Assembly: GCA_020719385.1 (NCBI GenBank)
Contig: DYQK01000005.1
Span: forward strand, 10,249 to 59,149
Length of the DNA: 48,901 bases
Origin: Rikenella microfusus
Lineage (GTDB): Bacteria > Bacteroidota > Bacteroidia > Bacteroidales > DYQK01
Direction of reading: 5' to 3'
A program made the position numbers and the translations under genes. Position 1 is the stretch's first letter; every line of letters begins with the position of its first letter. Of the stretch, positions 42,692 through 48,901 are shown piece by piece. The notes beneath the pieces were generated by a model, which did no database searches, was not told the DNA's origin, and saw only the letters and a program-made list of their open reading frames with translations.

Positions 42692-43663
42692 TTAGAAAAG
42701 AGAATTTTTTATTTCCCCCAATCTTTTTTCAGAAATATTGAAATAATTTTCATCCAATTCGAAACCAAGAAATTTGCGATTCAACTGCAAACACGCAACA
42801 CCCGTGCTGCCGCTGCCCATAAACGGGTCTAAAACTATTTGATTTTCGAAACTTACCAATTTTACCAAATGAAACATCAACTCTACAGGTTTTAATGTTG
42901 GGTGATGATTAAATTCGTCAGCATCTTGACGCACTTTGGGAACAACAAAAAATTTATCAAAAGAATCATTTAACTCGTCTGTGCGAAGGATGTTAGCGGT
43001 AACTCGCCCTTTTGGGTGCGGATGATGTCCGATTTTCCCTTCATTTTTTGCGTAAGGAATTCTTGTTTCCTCAATATTTAACGCTCCTGTGCTATGTTTA
43101 ATGATGTTTTCTGCCACTTTTAAACCTTTTTCAATAGGTTTTTGCACTAAAATAATTGGTTCATAAGCAGGTTTTATTCCCAGACCTGCACCTTTGTAAA
43201 ATTTCCCCAACTCTGAATTGGGTTCATATTTTAATTTCCCGCCCTCGGCGTAATAATTTTCAGATTTTTCTTTTTTATAACCTTGCACATAATTATATTT
43301 TCCAACAACTTTACTTTCAACGTTCAATTCTTTGTCAATATTTAACGCAATATCTCGACTTTTGGGCATTCCATTGAGGTAAACCCAAAAAATTACATCT
43401 TTAATCAAAAAACCCGAATCTTCCAAATCGACCATTAATCGGTGCATTAGTCGAACAGAAGAGAAAACTAATCCGAATGCCCCATTTTTCAAAACTCTCA
43501 AAGAATTTTGCCAAATTTTTTTGTCAGGCAAACTCTTGTCCCAATAATGATTTTGAAACGAAATGCCGTAAGGCGGGTCAGTAACAAGTGCATCGACAGA
43601 ATTATCTGAAAGCGGCGACAATTCATAACAAGATTCGTTAAAAATTTCGTATTGTTTTAACAT
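42692..43663 (-). CDS. Solitary DNA methyltransferase, beta class (N6-adenine or N4-cytosine)
   Basis: A 323-aa protein with the catalytic motif DPPY at 29-32 and the SAM-binding motif near the C-terminus (LDPFMGSGSTGVA, FxGxG at 281-285). This order defines the beta class. The target domain lies between. DPPY allows adenine-N6 or cytosine-N4 methylation. No restriction endonuclease or specificity gene is adjacent, so it may act as an orphan regulator of gene expression, repair or phage-type DNA marking. It has an excellent promoter. The recognition sequence cannot be predicted. Confidence 0.9.
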   Translation of the reverse strand: MLKQYEIFNESCYELSPLSDNSVDALVTDPPYGISFQNHYWDKSLPDKKIWQNSLRVLKNGAFGLVFSSVRLMHRLMVDLEDSGFLIKDVIFWVYLNGMPKSRDIALNIDKELNVESKVVGKYNYVQGYKKEKSENYYAEGGKLKYEPNSELGKFYKGAGLGIKPAYEPIILVQKPIEKGLKVAENIIKHSTGALNIEETRIPYAKNEGKIGHHPHPKGRVTANILRTDELNDSFDKFFVVPKVRQDADEFNHHPTLKPVELMFHLVKLVSFENQIVLDPFMGSGSTGVACLQLNRKFLGFELDENYFNISEKRLGEIKNSLF

Positions 43664-43682
43664 TTTTTTAAATTAAACTTTG

Positions 43683-43713
43683 CAAAAATAATAAGTTTTT
43701 GTTTTTTCACAAA
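43683..43713 (-). promoter_or_regulatory. Methyltransferase gene promoter
   Basis: On the minus strand TTTG (43710-43713), exactly 19 nt, then TATTTTTG (43683-43690), 19 nt before the start codon. It is the best promoter match in the window. Confidence 0.7.
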
Positions 43714-43838
43714 ATATTTTTCAAAGAATTGCGAAAAATTGCGAAAAATTTCTTTTCTTTGTGAAAAATTTTTTTGCGAAAATAAATTTGATAAGTATTT
43801 CAAAATCAATGAGATAACAAAAATTTATTAAGAAAATT

Positions 43839-43846
43839 TATTTTTG
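43839..43846 (+). promoter_or_regulatory. DksA-like gene promoter, -7 element
   Basis: TATTTTTG, 39 nt before the ATG at 43886. The upstream gap also holds a direct repeat of TTGCGAAAAA around 43733-43753. Confidence 0.45.
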
Positions 43847-43885
43847 TTTAAAATTTGTTATTAAAAATTAAAAAGTTTTTGTTTT

Positions 43886-44251
43886 ATGACAGAGAAAACT
43901 CGTTACTCCGACACTGAATTGGCAAAATTTAAGGAAGTCATTTTGAATAAACTCGAAAAAGCACGCGAGGATTACGAAAATTTGCGACACAACAACGACA
44001 ACAGCACCTTAGACACCTCGCCGACTTTTAAAATTATTGAGGAAGGTGCCGATATGCAGTCTCGCGAGGAGACTGGACAATTAGCCCAACGTCAATTGCG
44101 ATTTATCAAAGACCTCGAAGCAGCATTAATCCGAATAGAAAATAAAACATACGGAATTTGCCGCGAAACAGGAAAATTGATTCCAAAAGAAAGACTTCTT
44201 GCCGTTCCTCACGCAACACTTTGCATCGAAGCAAAGTTAAATCGCAAATAA
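43886..44251 (+). CDS. TraR/DksA-family regulator with degenerate zinc finger
   Basis: A 121-aa protein with the DksA coiled-coil (LAKFKEVILNKLEKAREDYENL through about residue 60), the DMQSREETGQLAQRQL tip region and a C-terminal helix. The zinc finger normally has four Cys; here only YGICRETGKLIPKERL and ATLCIEAK remain, giving two Cys. Zinc-poor versions are usual in Bacteroidota. DksA-type proteins enter the RNA polymerase secondary channel and modulate transcription, often with ppGpp. It is alone on its strand. Confidence 0.88.
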   Translation: MTEKTRYSDTELAKFKEVILNKLEKAREDYENLRHNNDNSTLDTSPTFKIIEEGADMQSREETGQLAQRQLRFIKDLEAALIRIENKTYGICRETGKLIPKERLLAVPHATLCIEAKLNRK

Positions 44252-44282
44252 AAATTACCAAAATGGCAGGTATTTTTTTAAT

Positions 44283-44306
44283 TTTCCCGATTTTTTTATC
44301 GGGAAA
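44283..44306. terminator. Hairpin between DksA-like and epimerase-like genes
   Basis: TTTCCCGAT and ATCGGGAAA around a 6-nt loop, between convergent genes. It lacks a strong T-run on the 3' side of the stem on either strand, so termination is likely but imperfect. Confidence 0.55.
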
Positions 44307-44327
44307 GTATTTTTATCTGTGAAAAAA

Positions 44328-45305
44328 TTACAGCCAACCAACATTTTTGTACCAATTTATTGTCTCAATAATTCCCTTTTCAAGCGGAAAATCAGGTTTA
44401 AAATTTAATTTCTCAAACAAAGAACTTGAGTCGCAACGCCAATTTGTACATTCTAATTCTTTGATTTTTTCATCGTTTAAAATGCTGTTTCGTTTCAGTA
44501 AAGTGTTGATCCTCGCAACAATACGAAGGATAAATAACGGAATAACGAAAGAAAAAGTTTTTTTATTCATCGTTTTTTTGATGAGAAAGTTTAATTCTTG
44601 TGAAGTGTAAACTTTGCCGTCAGTTACAAAAAAACTTTCATTTTCAATATTTGATTCCATTCCAAGAAAAAACGCTTTCACTAAATCTTTCACAAAAATA
44701 AAAGAGAGAAATTGTTTTTTTGTCGCAATATATGGTTCAAAACCTTTCGAAATCATTTTAAATAAAGTAAACAAATTTTTTTCTCTTGGTCCATAAACTG
44801 CCGCAGGTCGAAAAATGAGATATGGAAAATTTTGCAACGAAGCAATGTATTGCTCGGCTTGAAGTTTACTTTTCCCATAAGTCGTTATTGGTTTTGGAGT
44901 GTCTGAAAGTCGCACAGGTGTAGGCGAGTGATTATCTCCTGCCCCAAAAGATGCCAACGAACTGTTGAACAAAAACTTTTTTGGAACACGATTTGTCTCT
45001 ATCAACGCTTCGATGAGATTTTTTGTGTACTCAAAATTGACGGTGAAAAAATTTTTTTCCTTGCGGCTTTGCGTTAAACCTGCGTTGTGAATGATAAAAT
45101 CGAAAGTCGGGAGTTGCGAAAACAAAGTTTTTAACGCATTTTTGTCGGAATAATTAGGGTATAAAAATTGAATTCTTGAGTCAGAGAGATAAGTTTTGTC
45201 GCTATTTTCTCGAATCGCAACAAACGTTTCATAATTTCTTTTCAACGATTCTTCAACAAAAAAACCCCCAATAAATCCACTTGCTCCCGTAATTAAAATT
45301 TTCAT
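44328..45305 (-). CDS. NAD-dependent epimerase/dehydratase (extended SDR)
   Basis: A 325-aa protein with the Rossmann motif GASGFIG (7-13), a Ser near 115-116 and the YGKSK active-site motif with Tyr143 and Lys147, the extended short-chain dehydrogenase pattern. Members act on nucleotide sugars or steroid-like substrates. The first strand and the HNAGLTQ region are typical. No sugar-nucleotide cluster surrounds it, so the substrate is unknown. A -7 box TAATTTTG on the minus strand lies at 45319-45326. Confidence 0.88.
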   Translation of the reverse strand: MKILITGASGFIGGFFVEESLKRNYETFVAIRENSDKTYLSDSRIQFLYPNYSDKNALKTLFSQLPTFDFIIHNAGLTQSRKEKNFFTVNFEYTKNLIEALIETNRVPKKFLFNSSLASFGAGDNHSPTPVRLSDTPKPITTYGKSKLQAEQYIASLQNFPYLIFRPAAVYGPREKNLFTLFKMISKGFEPYIATKKQFLSFIFVKDLVKAFFLGMESNIENESFFVTDGKVYTSQELNFLIKKTMNKKTFSFVIPLFILRIVARINTLLKRNSILNDEKIKELECTNWRCDSSSLFEKLNFKPDFPLEKGIIETINWYKNVGWL

Positions 45306-45318
45306 ATAAAATTTTTCA

Positions 45319-45326
45319 CAAAATTA
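45319..45326 (-). promoter_or_regulatory. Epimerase-like gene promoter, -7 element
   Basis: TAATTTTG on the minus strand, 13 nt before the start codon; short leader. Confidence 0.4.
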
Positions 45327-45430
45327 TCAATATTTTTAATTTATTCGCAACTTTTTAGAGAAAAAAGTAGTCTTAATTAAGAAAAATTTATGTAAAATAA
45401 AAAAAATTTTATTTTGTGTAATATTTTTTT

Positions 45431-45438
45431 TATCTTTG
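45431..45438 (+). promoter_or_regulatory. Promoter of the barrel-lipoprotein pair, -7 element
   Basis: TATCTTTG, 51 nt before the ATG at 45490. A TTTG lies 14 nt upstream, closer than ideal. Confidence 0.5.
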
Positions 45439-45489
45439 CGTTTTATTTATGTAAGAAACTTTACTCATTTTTTCACAAAAAATACAACT

Positions 45490-46152
45490 ATGAAAAAATT
45501 ATTTTTTGGTATTTTGCTTTTCTTTTTTTGGGCAAATACCTTCGGGCAAAATGTTAAGAGTGCGAAGGATTTTGGTATTCCCACTTATGTGAATTTCTGT
45601 GCCACAGCCTATTGGGAATATACAAAAGTTGGAAACAGCGGTGCTTTTACCTTCGGCGGCGGAGCAACAATGGTTTTCAACAACAATCTTTTTTTGGGCG
45701 GCTATTTCAAGACAAAAATGAATGGCACAACTGTTCCTGCTGAGTTACCGATGGCGAAAGGACGAACTGATTTAGACCTAAGTTACAACGAATTAGGCGG
45801 TTGGCTCGGCGGAAAGATTGGGTTAGGCGCATATCGCACTCAATCGGGTCGTTACACTCCAAGACTCATTACTCTGACTTATGGACTGCAAGGTGGAATT
45901 GGTCGAATTTATCTTGATGATGGTAGCGACCTTGCTGTAGATAATGATTATTTTATCGTTTTTCGACCACAAATTGGTATAGAACGACCAATAACCCGCA
46001 ATATTATTGTTGGATTTGGAGGACATTACACCCTACCCTTCAGAATCAACCGTTATTATCAAAATAGCGATTTTTCAGGTGTTGGCGGTTTTCTCCAATT
46101 AAAATTCCGATTATTTGCGAGAAAAGTTGGTAGCGTTTATTTGCGACAATAA
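45490..46152 (+). CDS. Outer-membrane beta-barrel protein
   Basis: A 220-aa protein with a signal peptide (MKKLFFGILLFFFWANTFGQ) and alternating strands such as AFTFGGGATMVFNNNLFLGGYFKTKM, LGGWLGGKIGLGAY and NIIVGFGGHYTLPF. It fits a small porin-like barrel common in Bacteroidota. The ATG at 45490 starts the signal peptide and lies after the promoter; the upstream in-frame extension is unlikely. It is followed after 11 bp by a coiled-coil lipoprotein, probably co-expressed. The specific role is unknown. Confidence 0.7.
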   Translation: MKKLFFGILLFFFWANTFGQNVKSAKDFGIPTYVNFCATAYWEYTKVGNSGAFTFGGGATMVFNNNLFLGGYFKTKMNGTTVPAELPMAKGRTDLDLSYNELGGWLGGKIGLGAYRTQSGRYTPRLITLTYGLQGGIGRIYLDDGSDLAVDNDYFIVFRPQIGIERPITRNIIVGFGGHYTLPFRINRYYQNSDFSGVGGFLQLKFRLFARKVGSVYLRQ

Positions 46153-46163
46153 ATTTTAATTCT

Positions 46164-47138
46164 ATGAAAAACAAAGTTTTACCTCTATTTTTCATCTTCG
46201 GAATAATTCTTCTCTGTCAATGTTCGTCTGAAAAAAATAATCAGGCGATGCTTGACAGTTTGCAAAAAAAATATCAAGCCGAAAATGAAGCGAAGATTCG
46301 AGAATTGGTTGAAAAAAATCAACTTCTCATCAAACAACTGCAAGATTCTATCAGGAATTTAGAATCAGCAGGCGGGAAAAATAAAGTTGTTTACACCGAA
46401 GGCGGCAATGACAAAATTTACATTGTACGAATCAGAGATTTGCAAAAACGTTTAAACGAAGCTGAGGTTGAGTTGAAAAAAGTAAAAAACATTCCTACTA
46501 TCGTTACTGTGGAAAAAAACGAGAAAGCAATAGGAAATTTGGATGACTTAATTGCTTCTTTTCAAGAACGTAAACGCAAAATCGATGAACTCACTGCACA
46601 AATTAACGAAGTAAAATCAAGCGAAAGAAATTATCAAGAAAAGGTAAATCAGTTGGAAAAAAAATTAGACGAGGAGAAGAAGGAAAAAGAACGCTTGGAA
46701 AAAGAAATTGTTGTCGTTAATATGCAGCGAATCACAGTTACTGAATGCAACTATGAATTTCTTACGACAGGTTTTAGTTCAAAACCCGAAAACATCAAGA
46801 TTATTCAGATGAACTGTATTGTTAATGACCATCCCTTGGCTGAAAGCGGCAAAAAGTGGTTATATGTTGTTATTGAAGACTCTGCCAAAACCACCGTTTA
46901 TCGCGATGATATGGAAAGCGAAAACCCTACAGATTCTATTTTTGTTAATTCTGAAGGACAAAAAGTTGTGTATTCAATGAAAACGCAAATTGACTACGAA
47001 AAAACGCAAAAATTAGATGTTTATTTGGAATTTCATCGCGGTACACAGCGATTTGCAATTGGAGAATATAATGTAACTTTTTACATTGACGGTTATATGG
47101 CGGGACTTTCCACTTTCAAAATCAGACAGAAAAATTAA
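46164..47138 (+). CDS. Coiled-coil lipoprotein of unknown function
   Basis: A 324-aa protein with a lipobox ending LLCQC, so Cys20 would be lipidated. Residues 28-70 and 85-190 are long coiled coils full of Lys, Glu and Leu. The C-terminal 130 residues form a beta-rich domain (QRITVTECNYEFLTTGF, KWLYVVIEDSAKTTVY, YNVTFYIDGYMAGLSTFKI). It probably sits on the outer membrane next to the barrel encoded 11 bp before. A linker or assembly partner is a reasonable guess, not shown. Confidence 0.7.
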   Translation: MKNKVLPLFFIFGIILLCQCSSEKNNQAMLDSLQKKYQAENEAKIRELVEKNQLLIKQLQDSIRNLESAGGKNKVVYTEGGNDKIYIVRIRDLQKRLNEAEVELKKVKNIPTIVTVEKNEKAIGNLDDLIASFQERKRKIDELTAQINEVKSSERNYQEKVNQLEKKLDEEKKEKERLEKEIVVVNMQRITVTECNYEFLTTGFSSKPENIKIIQMNCIVNDHPLAESGKKWLYVVIEDSAKTTVYRDDMESENPTDSIFVNSEGQKVVYSMKTQIDYEKTQKLDVYLEFHRGTQRFAIGEYNVTFYIDGYMAGLSTFKIRQKN

Positions 47139-47146
47139 AAAAATCT

Positions 47147-47190
47147 AAAATATACCACTCAATTTTAAAAAAGTGGTATATTTTTTGTGT
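47147..47190 (+). terminator. Intrinsic terminator after the coiled-coil lipoprotein
   Basis: AAAATATACCACT (47147-47159) and AGTGGTATATTTT (47172-47184) form a 13-bp perfect stem followed by TT and TG. Canonical. Confidence 0.85.
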
Positions 47191-47309
47191 TTATTTGTTA
47201 AAATTTTGTGTAAAGCAAAATAGACAAAAGTTAAAAAAAGTTAAAGAATTTGCAAAAAAGAAAAAAAAGTATTTATTTTGCAAAAAATTTGTTTTTAATC
47301 TTTTAACGA

Positions 47310-48185
47310 ATGAGAAAATTATTACTCCTCGCAGGGATTGTTTCGTTTACAGGAATATTGATGCAGCCCGAATTAAAAATGCCTTCTGCCACGCAAATGG
47401 CTGCAAAACTTCACATTGAAACGTCAAATAGCAATGCAAAAGAAGAATTTTGTAATGCTCCAATTTCGCAACAACTCATCGCTTCCGTTGATATTTCGCG
47501 TCTTTCGAAAATTAATTATACCAATAATTTAACAGGCGTTTTTGCACCACAAAATGTCTTCGGCAAAGATACGACCAACCTTGCGGTTTTTACAGGTGTT
47601 TCGAAAAAAACAACTAAGAAAAAATCGAAAACAAATCGAGAAAAACGTCAACAACTATCGAATTCTATACAGAAAGTGTTTGCAAAAAATCAAAAACGGC
47701 AAACACTCAACATTCCCACCGACACAACAACAATTTCGTTTAATCAACAAATTATAGACCCATCTACTCTCTCAGGCGAGGCAGTTCTTTCTTTGAAAGA
47801 GAAAGTTATTGATTTGGGCAAACAATTTCTTGGACTTCGCTATCGACGCGGCGGCGTTACTCCGAAGGGCTTTGACTGTTCAGGTTTTGTCTATTATATT
47901 TTCAAAGAAATGGGAATTTTGATTCCGAGAGGCGGCGATTCACAAGCGAAAATGGGAAAAGTTGTCTCAATGCAAGAAGCAAGACCTGGCGATTTAATTG
48001 TTTTTGGGTGGAAAAGAGGTAGTTCGTACTCGGTAACTCACGTTGGTTTGATTATTTCTAACGACAACGGACATTTCAAAATGATTCATTCCTCAAGACG
48101 CGGAATCGTTATTGACGACAGCCATTCGTCTTCGTGGCAAAATTATTATGACGGCAAATTTTTGTTTATAAAACGGTTATTTTAG
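47310..48185 (+). CDS. Secreted NlpC/P60 peptidoglycan hydrolase
   Basis: A 291-aa protein with a signal peptide (about 1-20), a low-complexity basic linker (about 95-130, KKTTKKKSKTNREKRQ) and a C-terminal NlpC/P60 domain (about 160-291). The catalytic residues are visible: Cys190 in FDCSGFVY, His244 in VTHVGL and His260 in MIHSS. These enzymes cut cell-wall peptide stems, typically D-gamma-Glu-meso-DAP bonds. It is a single gene; its promoter is not clear (TATTTTG near 47274 is one base short of the consensus). Confidence 0.88.
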   Translation: MRKLLLLAGIVSFTGILMQPELKMPSATQMAAKLHIETSNSNAKEEFCNAPISQQLIASVDISRLSKINYTNNLTGVFAPQNVFGKDTTNLAVFTGVSKKTTKKKSKTNREKRQQLSNSIQKVFAKNQKRQTLNIPTDTTTISFNQQIIDPSTLSGEAVLSLKEKVIDLGKQFLGLRYRRGGVTPKGFDCSGFVYYIFKEMGILIPRGGDSQAKMGKVVSMQEARPGDLIVFGWKRGSSYSVTHVGLIISNDNGHFKMIHSSRRGIVIDDSHSSSWQNYYDGKFLFIKRLF

Positions 48186-48225
48186 AAATAGAAGACGTTT
48201 AATTTTCGTTATAAGAAAGAGATTT

Positions 48226-48257
48226 TTTGGTTTTCTCAAAAAAATTTTGTAATTTTG
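48226..48257 (+). promoter_or_regulatory. Promoter of the right-edge Rpn/YhgA gene
   Basis: TTTG (48226-48229), 20 nt, then TAATTTTG (48250-48257), 19 nt before the start codon. Confidence 0.55.
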
Positions 48258-48276
48258 TGTTTTAAAAATTAATTTT

Positions 48277-48901
48277 ATGAAAAAAATTACAAATATTCAC
48301 GACAAATATTTTCGAGAACTATTTTCGCAAAGAGAGGTAATGCAAGATTTTCTCACGGGAGCGTTGCCAAATGTTGCGAAACATCTCAAATTGAACACTC
48401 TTACTCTCGATGAAACGACTTATATTGATGAGAATCTGCAAAATACGTACTCCGATTTGGTGTATTCTTGTCAATATGGTACAGAGTACAAACTGAATAT
48501 TGCGTTGCTTTTCGAACATAAAAGTTATGTTCCGCAGCATCCGTATTTGCAGCTGCTCGGTTATATGTTGAAAATTTGGGAAACGAATGTTAAACAGGGC
48601 AAAAAACTTATTCCTGTGATTCCGATTCTGTTTTATCACGGGAAAAAAGAGTTCGAAAAGAAAAAATTTGACTCATATTTCGAGAAAATGGACGATTTCT
48701 TGCGAAGTTACTTGCCAAGTTTTGATTTTGAACTTGTGAACACGAATTCTTTGTCTGACGAAAAGATAAAAATATTGTTTAATCAAGTTGCTTTGCGAAC
48801 AGGTTTGTTGTTGATGAATCACATTTTCGATTCTTCGGAGGAATTATTGAGAAAATTGTTTGTCATTTTTTCAGATTTTAAAAAATTGCAGGAATCTGAA
48901 A
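48277..48901 (+). CDS. Rpn/YhgA-type putative transposase nuclease, cut by window end
   Basis: The first 208 codons of a gene open at the right edge. It starts MKKITNIHDKYFRELFSQRE, with VMQDFLTGALP, the standard opening of the YhgA/Rpn family (PD-(D/E)XK). The core shows YSDLVYSC with the Asp and ALLFEHKSY with Glu-x-Lys, then VPQHPYLQLLGYMLKIWE. Family members promote recombination and are DNA endonucleases. It is a different subfamily from the Rpn gene at 28833, as the openings differ. No stop is seen before the edge, so the C-terminal part is missing. Confidence 0.85.
   Translation, partial: MKKITNIHDKYFRELFSQREVMQDFLTGALPNVAKHLKLNTLTLDETTYIDENLQNTYSDLVYSCQYGTEYKLNIALLFEHKSYVPQHPYLQLLGYMLKIWETNVKQGKKLIPVIPILFYHGKKEFEKKKFDSYFEKMDDFLRSYLPSFDFELVNTNSLSDEKIKILFNQVALRTGLLLMNHIFDSSEELLRKLFVIFSDFKKLQESE

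Noticed and set aside
1-48901. tRNA, rRNA, tmRNA or replication origin
   Set aside because: No cloverleaf-like or rRNA-like segment and no DnaA-box cluster was seen; recF alone is not evidence of an origin here.

Overview
The window is AT-rich chromosomal DNA (roughly 30% GC by eye) from a member of the Bacteroidota, most likely an uncultured Bacteroidales-type bacterium. This rests on four kinds of evidence. Promoters follow the Bacteroidota pattern (TAnnTTTG at -7, often with TTTG 18-20 nt upstream). Shine-Dalgarno sites are weak, with A-rich leaders. Several families are lineage-typical: Cas13b, a DUF4175-type protein, PorT-like barrels, a zinc-finger-less DksA homologue and a VorB/KorA-type oxoacid oxidoreductase. 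Gram-negative envelope genes (lpxB, kdsD, an MsbA-like exporter, a LolC/E-like permease) are also present. No rRNA or tRNA gene, IS element, prophage or replication origin was recognised.

Left edge (1-3.4 kb): a type VI-B effector gene, cas13b (1069 aa, two R-x4-H HEPN motifs), lies on the minus strand with its own promoter. Just beyond its stop are a perfect 15-bp inverted repeat and, at the very edge of the window, a 36-nt stretch that looks like a Cas13b direct repeat. The array itself would therefore lie outside. No cas1, cas2, csx27 or csx28 is present.

3.4-16.4 kb: a minus-strand run atpG, PhoD-like phosphatase and MsbA-like exporter leads toward cas13b. Divergent from it runs a plus-strand series: PAS protein, kdsD, secreted unknown, lpxB, S51 peptidase-like, a solitary OLD-type ATPase-TOPRIM nuclease, a kelch lipoprotein and an outer-membrane barrel. 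16.4-28.8 kb: Spy/CpxP-like protein, ahcY, an exact tandem pair of PD-(D/E)XK genes with a divergent centre, an orphan XdhA-type Fe-S/FAD subunit, kbl, recF, an unusual enolase with two changed active-site residues, purD and clpP.

28.8-38.4 kb: an Rpn-type nuclease, a Ppx/GppA phosphatase and a fused DmsB-DmsC electron-transfer subunit form one plus-strand run. Convergent to it are the four-gene 2-oxoacid:ferredoxin oxidoreductase operon and the tight operon Nudix, LolC/E-like, radA. 38.5-48.9 kb: pyrE, a large DUF4175-type protein, a solitary beta-class DNA methyltransferase, a DksA-like regulator, a sugar-nucleotide epimerase-like protein, an outer-membrane barrel with a coiled-coil lipoprotein, an NlpC/P60 hydrolase, and an Rpn/YhgA-type nuclease cut by the right edge.

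Themes: (1) nucleic-acid conflict genes are scattered among housekeeping genes (cas13b, OLD nuclease, four PD-(D/E)XK proteins, a solitary methyltransferase). (2) The metabolism looks anaerobic and ferredoxin-based, and two electron-transfer subunits of molybdenum enzymes appear without their catalytic partners. (3) Lipid A, Kdo and lipoprotein export genes are present. The most noteworthy items are the Cas13b locus at the edge, the mosaic tandem PD-(D/E)XK pair, the active-site-altered enolase and the orphan molybdoenzyme partner subunits. All functions are assigned by reading motifs and recalling families; no search was run.
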